From: Haloterrigena turkmenica DSM 5511
GTDB lineage: Archaea; Halobacteriota; Halobacteria; Halobacteriales; Natrialbaceae
Reading direction: 5' to 3'
Length of the DNA stretch: 64,000 nucleotides
Assembly (NCBI RefSeq): GCF_000025325.1
Contig: NC_013744.1
Coordinates: forward strand, 620,001-684,000
Shown: in pieces, positions 54,293-61,505 of the stretch
Layout of the letters: each line of letters starts with the position of its first letter
Position numbering within the stretch: the first letter of the stretch is position 1
Notes under the pieces: generated by a model
Databases searched by the model: none
What the model was told of the DNA's origin: nothing
The model's input: only the letters and a program-made list of their open reading frames with translations
Made by a program: the position numbers and the translations under genes

Positions 54293-54660
54293 GTTCGATA
54301 GACCGGGTCTCGACTCCAGCTGGTGGACAGTGAGCGGATGAGTTCACGGACTGCGATCGTCCATCGGTCCACGAGAAATCACATCGGTTCACGAGACGGA
54401 GTCGATTCGGTCGCCGGAGCGATATTTTGTACGGCCCTCGAGAAGTAGCTTCCTCGAGACGCGCGCTTTGCGTGTGACCGAAAACGCCGAGCGCCGAGCG
54501 ACGCTCAACGACTGACTGTCGGCGCCCGTCCGTTTCGCATTAACTGCCAGTCGGTTCTCGGCGATCGCGGGAGTACGGACTACTACGGGTCGGACGAAAT
54601 GGGGCTGAACGAGTGCGCCCCGAAACGCCTATGATACGCGGTATCGGATCGGCGAGCGGT
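54293..54660. other. Intergenic region between ppsA and the sugar porter
   Basis: About 370 bases between two convergent 3' ends. One AT-rich patch (GATATTTTGTACGG near 54421) and a small GAAG-TAG-CTTC hairpin near 54440 are the only structures I see; no gene. Confidence 0.45.
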
Positions 54661-56139
54661 TCAGTCGTTGACGTGATCGGTCTGATCGACCTGCTCAGTC
54701 GGATCGACCTGTTCGGCCTGCTCGCTGAGCGCCAGATTATCGTCGGCGACGCCCGTTTCGCGCAGATCGGCCTCGATCTCCTCGAGGGTCCGGCCTTTCG
54801 TCTCCGGGACCAGCGCGTACACGAAGACGAACCCGGCCGCCGCGATCCCCGCGAACACGCCGAACGCGACCGTGGGGCCGATCTCGAACAGCGACGGGAA
54901 GAACTGTGCGACGAGGAAGTTCGAGAACCAGAGGACCAACGTCGTCACTCCCATCGCGGCCCCGCGGACGTTCAGCGGGAAGATTTCGGAGATGACCAGC
55001 CAGACGACCGAGCCGAGACTGACCGCGTGGAAGCCGACGAACAGCATGAGGCTCACGACCGTAATCGGACCGATGATCCCGCCCATGCTGGGAACCATGT
55101 AGGCCCCGGCGAGGACGGTCACCGAGATACACATCCCGACGAGGCCGAAGAGCAACAGCGGTCGACGGCCGACGCGGTCGACCAGGAACAGCGCGGCGAC
55201 CGTCAGCAACACGTTGATCGAGCCGATTCCGATCGTCCCGAAGAGGGACGCGATGTCGCTGTATCCGGACGACTCCAGTATCGTCGGCGCGTAGTAGACG
55301 ACCGCGTTGATTCCCGAGACCTGCTGTAACATCGCGAGGCCGAGGCCCACGATCAGGACCGGGCGAAGCCACGGCTGCAGGAGGTCGCGAAAGCTCCCCT
55401 GCTCGCGCTTGGACATCTGCATGATATCCTTCATTTCGGCATCGATGTTAGTGCCGTTCCTGACGCGACTCAGGATGGATCGAGCCTCCTGCTCTCGGTC
55501 CTTTTCGACGAGCCACCGCGGACTCTCCGGCATGAAGATGATCCCGCCGAACAGGACCACGGCGGGGAGCATCCCGAGCCCGAGCATGATCCGCCACGAG
55601 AGGCCGGCGTCGAATGCCATGTTTGCGATGAGCTGGTTCGTTATGTAGGACACGAGGATTCCCCCCGTGATAGCGACGTTGTTGAGCGTCACGAGCGATC
55701 CGCGGATCTTCGCCGGTGCCATCTCCGAGATGTACAGCGGTCCGACGACGGACGCGAAGCCGATCCCGATCCCGTCGAGGAGTCGGCCGAGGATCAGAAT
55801 CTCGACCGTGGGGGCGACCGCCATGATGAATGACCCGACGAAGAACAGGACGGCGCCGAGCAGGATGAGCCGGCGCCGCCCGATCCGATCCGCGAGCCGG
55901 CCGCCGAAGGCCGCGCCGACGATCGCGCCGACCATCGCACCGCTGACGACGGTTCCCTGCAAGAACGCGTTCGCCTCGAGTTGGGGGAACGTCTCGGACA
56001 TGTAGAGCAACGCCCCCGAGATAACGCCGGTGTCGAACCCGAACAGTAGTCCGTTCAGCGCGGCGAGCGCGGAGATAACGATAACAAACGGACCGATATC
56101 GTCGTCTCCTACCGGCAATAGTCGGTGAATCAGACTCAT
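54661..56139 (-). CDS. Sugar-porter family MFS transporter (IolT/GLUT-like)
   Basis: A 492-residue permease with twelve predicted helices and sugar-porter signatures: GFDTGVISGALLY in helix 1, GGRLADRIGRRR between helices 2 and 3, GRLLDGIGIG, PESPRWLVEKDR before the central loop, LQQVSGINAVVYYAPTI in helix 7, and VPETKGRTLEEIE at the end. It would co-transport a hexose or inositol with H+ or Na+; inositol permeases IolT are in this family. The C-terminus has a short acidic repeat (EQVDPTEQVDQTD). It is convergent with ppsA. Confidence 0.92.
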   Translation of the reverse strand: MSLIHRLLPVGDDDIGPFVIVISALAALNGLLFGFDTGVISGALLYMSETFPQLEANAFLQGTVVSGAMVGAIVGAAFGGRLADRIGRRRLILLGAVLFFVGSFIMAVAPTVEILILGRLLDGIGIGFASVVGPLYISEMAPAKIRGSLVTLNNVAITGGILVSYITNQLIANMAFDAGLSWRIMLGLGMLPAVVLFGGIIFMPESPRWLVEKDREQEARSILSRVRNGTNIDAEMKDIMQMSKREQGSFRDLLQPWLRPVLIVGLGLAMLQQVSGINAVVYYAPTILESSGYSDIASLFGTIGIGSINVLLTVAALFLVDRVGRRPLLLFGLVGMCISVTVLAGAYMVPSMGGIIGPITVVSLMLFVGFHAVSLGSVVWLVISEIFPLNVRGAAMGVTTLVLWFSNFLVAQFFPSLFEIGPTVAFGVFAGIAAAGFVFVYALVPETKGRTLEEIEADLRETGVADDNLALSEQAEQVDPTEQVDQTDHVND

Positions 56140-56507
56140 CGTTTGACTATGTTGTTGGAGCGCAACTCCGCGGCACTCAGAATTACACTATACGTCGGGC
56201 TGTATGCCCATGCCTCGGCTTGGCACCTCATATCGAGAGCGGACGGTGATCTCACCAATAAAACCTTCGATACACCCTAGTTAAACATGTGATTCATTTC
56301 GGTCACATCATGATCGTGACTGTACAGCGACACTCCACACGGGGAAGAACGAACGGCACCCCATTCGTAGATAGACTGCTACAGTTCGATTGTAATTCGA
56401 CTCGAGTCGCGTCTGGAGTATCCGGGCTGGAGCACTCGAGTTTACGGTATCGAGTCGAATGCCGAAATCAGGGTTTCACGGATCACACGATCGAGCATAC
56501 GGAGTCC

Positions 56508-56524
56508 GTTTGCGAAGTCCAAAC
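56508..56524. promoter_or_regulatory. GTTTG-N7-CAAAC palindrome (site 11)
   Basis: GTTTGC-GAAGT-CCAAAC: the GTTTG/CAAAC cores are exact, the inner bases do not pair. It lies about 370 bases upstream of the sugar porter and in the 3' region of usp. Confidence 0.4.
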
Positions 56525-56564
56525 GTATACTACCCAATCAACGATATTGACGGCCGGAGCGAAT

Positions 56565-56587
56565 CACTGATCGAACGGGAATCAGTG
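56565..56587 (-). terminator. Hairpin after the usp gene
   Basis: CACTGAT, nine-base spacer, ATCAGTG, just past the usp stop on the minus strand. Archaeal terminators usually rely on T-runs, and none is present, so this call is weak. Confidence 0.25.
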
Positions 56588-56589
56588 CG

Positions 56590-57075
56590 TCAGTTATCCT
56601 GATCGCGAACGAACGTCACCGGGCAGGGGGCGTTGAGCAGCACTTTCTGGACCATGCTCCCGAAGATCGCTTTCCCCGTCGGACTGCGCTGTTGTCCGCC
56701 GACGATTACCCGATCGGCATCCAGGTCCGCGGCAATGTCCACGATACCTTGGCCCTTTCTGCCCGTAGTGGCGCGGACATCACAGTCGATATCGTTCTCC
56801 GTGAGTTGGCTGGTAATCCCTTGAACAACGTCCATCTGTGCGGCCAGTTCGTCGGGTTCGATGTACTCGTCCGCCGTGCTGGAGATACTTTGGACGGTTT
56901 CGGTGTACGAGTCCGAATCGAACGTGTGGACGACAACGACTTCGGAGTGTCCCGGTGAGGTGATTTGGAGGGCCACATCGACGAGCTTCTCGGCGCGATT
57001 CTCGTCGCGCCCGCCCACAGCGAGGACGACGGTCTCGAGTCCGAACGACTCCGTGGAACCACGGTCGTTTGACAT
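56590..57075 (-). CDS. Universal stress protein (UspA family), second copy
   Basis: A 161-residue USP domain with the nucleotide motif GGQQRSPTGKAIFGSMVQ and the last strand APCPVTFVRDQ. The ATG at 57075 is preceded by a GTG in frame, but a TATTTATATC box lies 25-34 bases upstream of it, so ATG and a leaderless mRNA are likely. Its sequence differs a good deal from the copy at 5686. Upstream (57240) is a perfect copy of the window's palindrome. Confidence 0.88.
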   Translation of the reverse strand: MSNDRGSTESFGLETVVLAVGGRDENRAEKLVDVALQITSPGHSEVVVVHTFDSDSYTETVQSISSTADEYIEPDELAAQMDVVQGITSQLTENDIDCDVRATTGRKGQGIVDIAADLDADRVIVGGQQRSPTGKAIFGSMVQKVLLNAPCPVTFVRDQDN

Positions 57076-57239
57076 CACAGTAGCACACTAACTGGTGAGA
57101 TATAAATAACTATCTCCATTCGAGCATGACTACGCCGTTAGCCGCCAGATGTGGTAGTCCCATACGGTATAGACACCGGACGCGATAGATTATTTGAGGC
57201 CATCGCATTCGGGACGAGAACGACATCGCTCCGGTACGC

Positions 57240-57256
57240 GTTTGAAGCATACAAAC
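57240..57256. promoter_or_regulatory. GTTTG-N7-CAAAC palindrome (site 12)
   Basis: GTTTGA-AGCAT-ACAAAC, flanked by C and G, 165 bases upstream of usp. Confidence 0.55.
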
Positions 57257-57446
57257 GATAATTCCACTCTCGTATTATCCGTCACGCTACTATCGAGAAC
57301 CGTGGAGAGAGATTTCCGGGATACAACGTAGCTGCTGGCAGATATGGATGAAGATAACAGCTATTTCTGTTACGAATACCTCGATCATCATTCCGAAGGT
57401 GGATACCGGTTCCCGCGATAGAGTGTTAGCAGTCATCAAACGGCGG

Positions 57447-58110
57447 TCACAATCCACGTACGGGGAAGAGAGCGGGATCGATCGGTTCAACCGATACCGT
57501 ATAGATGTCCTCAAGGAAGTCACGGTCAGCGGTGAACTGCTCAATCCGTTTGACACTCTCAAACAAGAGAGCAGCGAGTGAGAACGTTACGGAGATCGCA
57601 TCTTTCAGCCACAACAAACGAGACCGACAGACACCGAAGTAATCCGCAATTCCAAGAATTGATTCGACCGGATGTCGAGAGCAGATACCGCTCGTGCGAT
57701 CGAGAAGGAGTCGGTAGACTAACCAGTTCTGGTCTTCGATATCTTCCCGATTCCATTGAAGTCAGTGGTAGAGCGTTACGAAGGTACGTCTGTAAACCGC
57801 TTCGGTAGTCGGATACGGTTCACGCAGCTGATCTCACGCGAAGCTAGTGGCCGAGACGAACTCGAATACGGATTTCGAGACCCATGTGGATGTGAGTTCG
57901 AACGGATCCGCCATCGATACGGTCTCGGTGGTCTCGACGACAGCGCGCGACGGACGGAATGGGACGAGATCGTGGTCGGCAAGGTCGCACGCATATCGTG
58001 AAACTGCTCGTCCAGATCATCGAGTATCACGTCCGCAGTCGAATCAGTCTCGAGCCATTCGAGGAAGTCCTCGACGCAGCGCTCGAGGTCGCCGGTAGTT
58101 GCCGCTCTCC
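57447..58110 (-). pseudogene. Remains of an unknown protein gene, at least three disruptions
   Basis: Reading the minus strand from a GTG near 58110, a coding-like stretch (GDLERCVEDFLEWLETDST) shifts frame near 58003 (from DDLDEQFHD to YACDLADHDLVP), then meets TGA stops at about 57838 and 57757, and continues in good frame as EDQNWLVYRLLLDRTSG, GIADYFGVCRSRLLWL, then LFESVKRIEQFTADRDFLED up to a stop at 57447. The pieces are collinear and amino-acid-like (helical, acidic), so I read them as one dead gene. I do not recognise the family. Confidence 0.45.
57548..57564. promoter_or_regulatory. GTTTG-N7-CAAAC palindrome (site 13)
   Basis: GTTTGA-CACTC-TCAAAC, perfect, but lies within the 3' part of the decayed gene, so it may be coincidental or acquired after decay. 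Confidence 0.4.
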
Positions 58111-58249
58111 TCACTGTCCTCCGATTTTGATCGGGGGAACGGCTCGAGCGGCTCCGCCACAGGAGTCGCGCCGGTCAGTGTGATCAGCCTCGAGAGGTCG
58201 CGTCCCGCTGAGATTCATCGTTCGCGATCCCCAGAGGGGACGGACCCGC

Positions 58250-58292
58250 GCAAAAACACACTTGATTATCGAAGTAATCATGTGTGTTTTGC
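58250..58292. repeat. Long inverted repeat (hairpin)
   Basis: Arms of about 17-18 bases (left 58251-58268, right 58275-58291) around a six-base loop TCGAAG. The inner part TGATTA/TAATCA and the outer CACACAAAA/TTTTGTGTG pair; there is one mismatch and one extra A in the left arm. The outer G58250 and C58292 extend it. It lies between the decayed gene and the HEAT-repeat gene. It could be the end of a degraded mobile element, an operator, or a bidirectional terminator. Confidence 0.55.
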
Positions 58293-58617
58293 TCAATGAC
58301 GGTTCTGCCGATTTCGGCGGCGAAGGGTCGTCAAAACCTCGAATCCACTGTTTATAAATCTTATAGTGCTATAGGGAATTTGCCCGGCGACACGAGACGG
58401 CAGCAATCGGGAAGAGGAGGTTGCCGTTCGCAATCAGTCGTGAGTAGCTGTCTCGAGAAAGCGGTTCTGAGTGACCTCGTACAGTTGCCGACCCATGCAG
58501 TATCTGGCCGCGACCACCGTTCCACAGCACAGATCATGACGAAGAGCGATCGGACGGCGGTGTCCCCGGTGTTTTTCATGACGCGACGTGAGAGGCAACT
58601 AACGAGTCCGATACACG

Positions 58618-59619
58618 ATGGAAGACGTCCCCGAACTACAACCGATCGATATCGTAACGCAGCGCCTTCGTGGCGGCGCTCACGAGAGCGTCAGCACGTC
58701 GTTCCAGGCGTATCAGCGAGCGGAACCCAAACGACGGAAGGAACTGCTCCGATCGGTGCGATCGGTCGCGGACGATCGCTCGGACGTTCTCGCTCCACAC
58801 GTTCACGAATTGGTCCCGTTTCTCACTGACGAGACGCGATCGGTTCGGCTGAACGCCGCGAAGCTCTTCGTCGCCCTCTCGAGGACGGATCCGGACGCCG
58901 TGATCGACGACGTCGACGCGCTCACCGGTCGACTCGCCGACGAGGAGGAGTTCTACTACGTTCGAGCGCGCTCCGCCGAGGCGCTCGGCTACGTCGGGGC
59001 CGACTACCCCGAAGCCGTCGCGACGCCGGACCTGCTCGCAGATCTCGTGGTCGGACTGTCGTTCGACGAGCCGGAAGTGAAGGAGAAACTCGCGAAAGCG
59101 CTCGCGTATATCGCGCTGGGCGATCCGGGCCGGTTGCGGCACCGAATCGCGGATCTCGCGGAGCACCTCGACGCCGAGGAGGAACTCGTGCGCTATCACC
59201 TCTGTACGGCGCTCGTCGCGGTCGGTAGCGAGTATCCGGCCGCACTGTCCGACGCGACCGATGCCCTCTCGGAGCGACTCGAGGACGAGTGTCCACACGT
59301 TCGCGGGCGCGCCGCTGAGGCGCTCGGACTGGTCGCTCGGACCGCTTCAAACGACTCGCCACTCTCGGACGAACAGCTTGCGACGCTCGCCGAGGAGAGC
59401 GACGAACCGTTCGTGACCGAACGCGCGCGCTTTGCAGCGGCTGCGGGGGACAAAACGACCGAAAGTACCGACGAGATCGGCTCGCTCGAGTCGATTCGCG
59501 AGCGGACGGACGAGATCGTCGACGAAATCACGTCGCCGGACCACGAATGCCCCCATTGCGGGGCGGTAGTACCGGAAAACGGGCCGCCGCTGTGTCCGCA
59601 CTGTGGCGGGCCCTACTGA
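58618..59619 (+). CDS. HEAT-repeat protein with C-terminal zinc ribbon
   Basis: A 333-residue protein. Residues about 20-265 are helical HEAT/PBS-lyase-like repeats, with recurring segments such as DETRSVRLNAAKLFVAL, YVRARSAEALGYVG, VKEKLAKALAYIALG and HVRGRAAEALGLVA. After an acidic linker a zinc ribbon CPHCG-x10-CPHCG closes the protein. HEAT proteins are scaffolds for protein-protein contacts; the ribbon suggests nucleic-acid or partner binding. The function is unknown and neighbours give no clue. Confidence 0.85.
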   Translation: MEDVPELQPIDIVTQRLRGGAHESVSTSFQAYQRAEPKRRKELLRSVRSVADDRSDVLAPHVHELVPFLTDETRSVRLNAAKLFVALSRTDPDAVIDDVDALTGRLADEEEFYYVRARSAEALGYVGADYPEAVATPDLLADLVVGLSFDEPEVKEKLAKALAYIALGDPGRLRHRIADLAEHLDAEEELVRYHLCTALVAVGSEYPAALSDATDALSERLEDECPHVRGRAAEALGLVARTASNDSPLSDEQLATLAEESDEPFVTERARFAAAAGDKTTESTDEIGSLESIRERTDEIVDEITSPDHECPHCGAVVPENGPPLCPHCGGPY

Positions 59620-59810
59620 GAACGGCGTTACTCACCGCCGATACAGGCGGGTCGATCGTCGTCGGTATAGAGCCGACCAGGCGGTTAGGTGTCACCGCTC
59701 GTCCGCCGCAATGGCTCGACTCGAGCGAGCGGACCGATGGATCAGACAGAGACGAAGCGAGCCAAGGCAACGAGCCGAAGAGACCCTTAGTCGTGATTAC
59801 TGCCCAATAA

Positions 59811-59824
59811 TTAGGCTCGCCTAA
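59811..59824. promoter_or_regulatory. DtxR/Idr-type iron box 1
   Basis: TTAGGCTCGCCTAA, near-palindrome of the iron-regulator type (TTAGG..CCTAA). It lies 11 bases upstream of the TATA box TTTTATATT (59836-59844) of the iron-uptake unit. Confidence 0.8.
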
Positions 59825-59843
59825 AACCGGAACGGTTTTATAT

Positions 59844-59859
59844 TTTAGGCCGGCCTAAA
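59844..59859. promoter_or_regulatory. DtxR/Idr-type iron box 2
   Basis: TTTAGGCCGGCCTAAA, a perfect 16-base palindrome that starts at the end of the TATA box and ends 5 bases before the ATG at 59865. A repressor bound here would block the start of transcription. Confidence 0.85.
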
Positions 59860-59864
59860 TCAGT

Positions 59865-60056
59865 ATGATAAACGAATCCGAGTGGCTGGGAGCACCGGTC
59901 CGGCGACGCTATATGCCCCTCGGTGGGAGAGTCAGCGGAGGCGTATCGCTTGGACGGCGGCAGAAACCATGCGAAGACGGTCGCAACGCTCGCAACGAAA
60001 GCGAGCGCTACGGAGACCGTCTCTCGAGCGAACCAGCCGAAACGATCCGGCGATGA
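59865..60056 (+). CDS. Short ORF at the iron-regulated transcript start (63 residues), ATGA-coupled
   Basis: The ATG at 59865 lies 21-29 bases after the TATA box, so it should be the first codon of a leaderless mRNA. The frame has 63 codons and its TGA overlaps the permease ATG (ATGA at 60053-60056). The peptide starts MINESEWLG and is rich in Arg and Gly, unlike normal haloarchaeal proteins, so it may be a leader ORF rather than a functional protein. An alternative is that this is an untranslated leader. Confidence 0.4.
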   Translation: MINESEWLGAPVRRRYMPLGGRVSGGVSLGRRQKPCEDGRNARNESERYGDRLSSEPAETIRR

Positions 60057-61183
60057 GCGGGGAAAAGTCGACCGTCGGAACGGAACGGACCGCGAGCTCG
60101 CGACTACCGAAGTCACGGGTCGGGTGGCTTCTGGATCCGAAACTCGTCACGGTGGTGCTCACCAGCGTCGCCATCGTCTTCGCCGGCGCGCTGATACAGA
60201 TCAGTTACGGCGCCTACTCGATGACGTTTCTCGAGGCGTGGCGCGCGCTGTTCAATCCGAACGTGGTGTTCAACCCGCAGGCCTGGGACGCGTTCTTGCT
60301 GGGCGAAGCGATGCCCGAGATGAGTTCCGAGAGCCTCATCGTCTGGAACATCCGACTGCCGCGGGTCTTCGTCGCGGCGCTCGTCGGCATGAACCTCGGC
60401 GTCTCGGGAGCGATCTTTCAGGCGGTGACGCGCAACGAACTCGCGAGCCCGTTCATTCTGGGCGTCTCCTCCGGTGCCGGGCTCATGATTCTATTGACGC
60501 TCGTCGTCTTCGGGAGCCTGACGGCGTTTCTCCCGATAATCGCCGCAGTGGGAGGTGCCGTCGCGTTTCTCATCGTCTACGTGATCGCCTGGAAGAACGG
60601 GACCTCGCCGGTTCGGCTGGTCCTCGCCGGCGTCATCGTCGGGACGGTCTTCGGGTCGCTACAGACGGGACTGTTCTTCTTCGCGGACGATATCGGCGTC
60701 GTCCAGTCGGCCATCGCGTGGACCACCGGCTCGCTCACTGGGACCGACTGGGAGCAGGTGCGACTCATCCTCCCGTCGACGGCCGTCGTGGTGCTGTTCG
60801 CCGTCGCCGGCTCGCGCCAGATGGACGTCCTCCTGTTGGGCGAACGGACCGCGCAGTCGCTCGGCATGTCGATCGAAAAAGCCCGGTTCGCGCTGTCGGG
60901 CGTCGCGGTCCTCGCGGCGTCAGCGAGCATCGCCGTCGCCGGGATCGTCGGCTTCGTCGGGCTCATCGTCCCGCACATGGTGCGAAACCTCGTCGGCAGC
61001 GACTCGAAGAAACTGATCGTCGGCTGTCTGTTCGTCGGGCCGGCACTGATGGTCAGCGCCGACGTGGGCGCGCGGCTGGCGTTGAGCCCGACCCAGATTC
61101 CCGTCGGCATCGTCACCGGGCTCCTCGGCGGCCCGTACTTCCTCTATCTGATGCGAAAGCAGGAGAACATGGGCGAGATCTGA
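60053..61183 (+). CDS. FecCD-family iron/siderophore ABC permease
   Basis: A 376-residue permease with about ten helices. FecCD landmarks are RLPRVFVAALVGMNLGVSGAIFQAVTRNELASP, LAGVIVGTVFG, WTTGSLTGTDW, LGERTAQSLGMSI and GFVGLIVPHMVRNLVGSD, then LLGGPYFLYLMRK at the end. It carries Fe(III)-siderophore or cobalamin-like complexes with partner binding proteins; the iron boxes favour iron. The start at 60053 (MSGEKSTVG) is preferred over a longer frame because family N-termini match, and because of the ATGA overlap. The ATPase gene is not in this window. Confidence 0.92.
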   Translation: MSGEKSTVGTERTASSRLPKSRVGWLLDPKLVTVVLTSVAIVFAGALIQISYGAYSMTFLEAWRALFNPNVVFNPQAWDAFLLGEAMPEMSSESLIVWNIRLPRVFVAALVGMNLGVSGAIFQAVTRNELASPFILGVSSGAGLMILLTLVVFGSLTAFLPIIAAVGGAVAFLIVYVIAWKNGTSPVRLVLAGVIVGTVFGSLQTGLFFFADDIGVVQSAIAWTTGSLTGTDWEQVRLILPSTAVVVLFAVAGSRQMDVLLLGERTAQSLGMSIEKARFALSGVAVLAASASIAVAGIVGFVGLIVPHMVRNLVGSDSKKLIVGCLFVGPALMVSADVGARLALSPTQIPVGIVTGLLGGPYFLYLMRKQENMGEI

Positions 61184-61307
61184 ACGGCACGCACCGATAG
61201 GGATAGATATGGGACGAGCGACTCGAGGGACGGAGCGGGCACCGATACCGCTGGTCAGACCGAGACATCCGCTGCTTTCGCCTCGTCTGGGCCGATCGTC
61301 GTCGTTT

Positions 61308-61321
61308 TTAGGCCAGCCTAA
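61308..61321. promoter_or_regulatory. DtxR/Idr-type iron box 3
   Basis: TTAGGCCAGCCTAA, 11 bases upstream of the TATA-like TTTATTATA (61333-61341). Confidence 0.82.
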
Positions 61322-61342
61322 TAATCGGAGGCTTTATTATAT

Positions 61343-61358
61343 TTTAGGCTAGCCTAAA
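61343..61358. promoter_or_regulatory. DtxR/Idr-type iron box 4
   Basis: TTTAGGCTAGCCTAAA, a perfect 16-base palindrome just after the TATA box and 3 bases before the ATG at 61362. Same arrangement as box 2. Confidence 0.87.
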
Positions 61359-61361
61359 GGC

Positions 61362-61505
61362 ATGGTGAGAGAAGAGATGAAACGCGTTCGCCGACGTAGA
61401 TGCCGGCTGGCGGCTCGAGACGGAAGCAGTCTTCGAACCCGACTCCGACGGGATTCCCATCGCGCCGCTGAGTTGCAGACACCAGGAACGGAGGGTGCCA
61501 AATGA
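61362..61505 (+). CDS. Short ORF at the second iron-regulated start (47 residues), ATGA-coupled
   Basis: ATG 22-29 bases after the TATA box; 47 codons; the TGA overlaps the next gene's ATG (ATGA at 61502-61505). A GGAGG site for the next gene lies in its last codons. The peptide is very Arg-rich and is unlikely to be a stable protein. It mirrors the short ORF at 59865. Confidence 0.35.
   Translation: MVREEMKRVRRRRCRLAARDGSSLRTRLRRDSHRAAELQTPGTEGAK

Larger units (their letters stand above)
56140..56589. other. Intergenic region between the sugar porter and usp
   Basis: About 450 bases with lower GC. It contains the promoter of the sugar porter, an imperfect GTTTG-N7-CAAAC variant (56508), and a 7-base-arm hairpin after the usp stop (56565-56587). 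Confidence 0.5.
57076..58617. other. Gene-poor region with a decayed ORF and repeats
   Basis: About 1.5 kb of lower GC. It holds the usp promoter, palindromes at 57240 and 57548, remains of a minus-strand gene (57447-58110), a long inverted repeat (58250-58292) and a strong TATA-like TTTATAAAT (58351-58359). No intact gene is convincing. Confidence 0.55.
61184..61501. other. Intergenic region with the second iron-regulated promoter
   Basis: About 320 bases after the permease. It carries iron boxes at 61308 and 61343 around the TATA box, and a short coupled ORF from 61362. In another frame, bases about 61381-61480 show normal acidic haloarchaeal codon use (NAFADVDAGWRLETEAVFEP) without a start, perhaps the remains of a gene. 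Confidence 0.5.
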
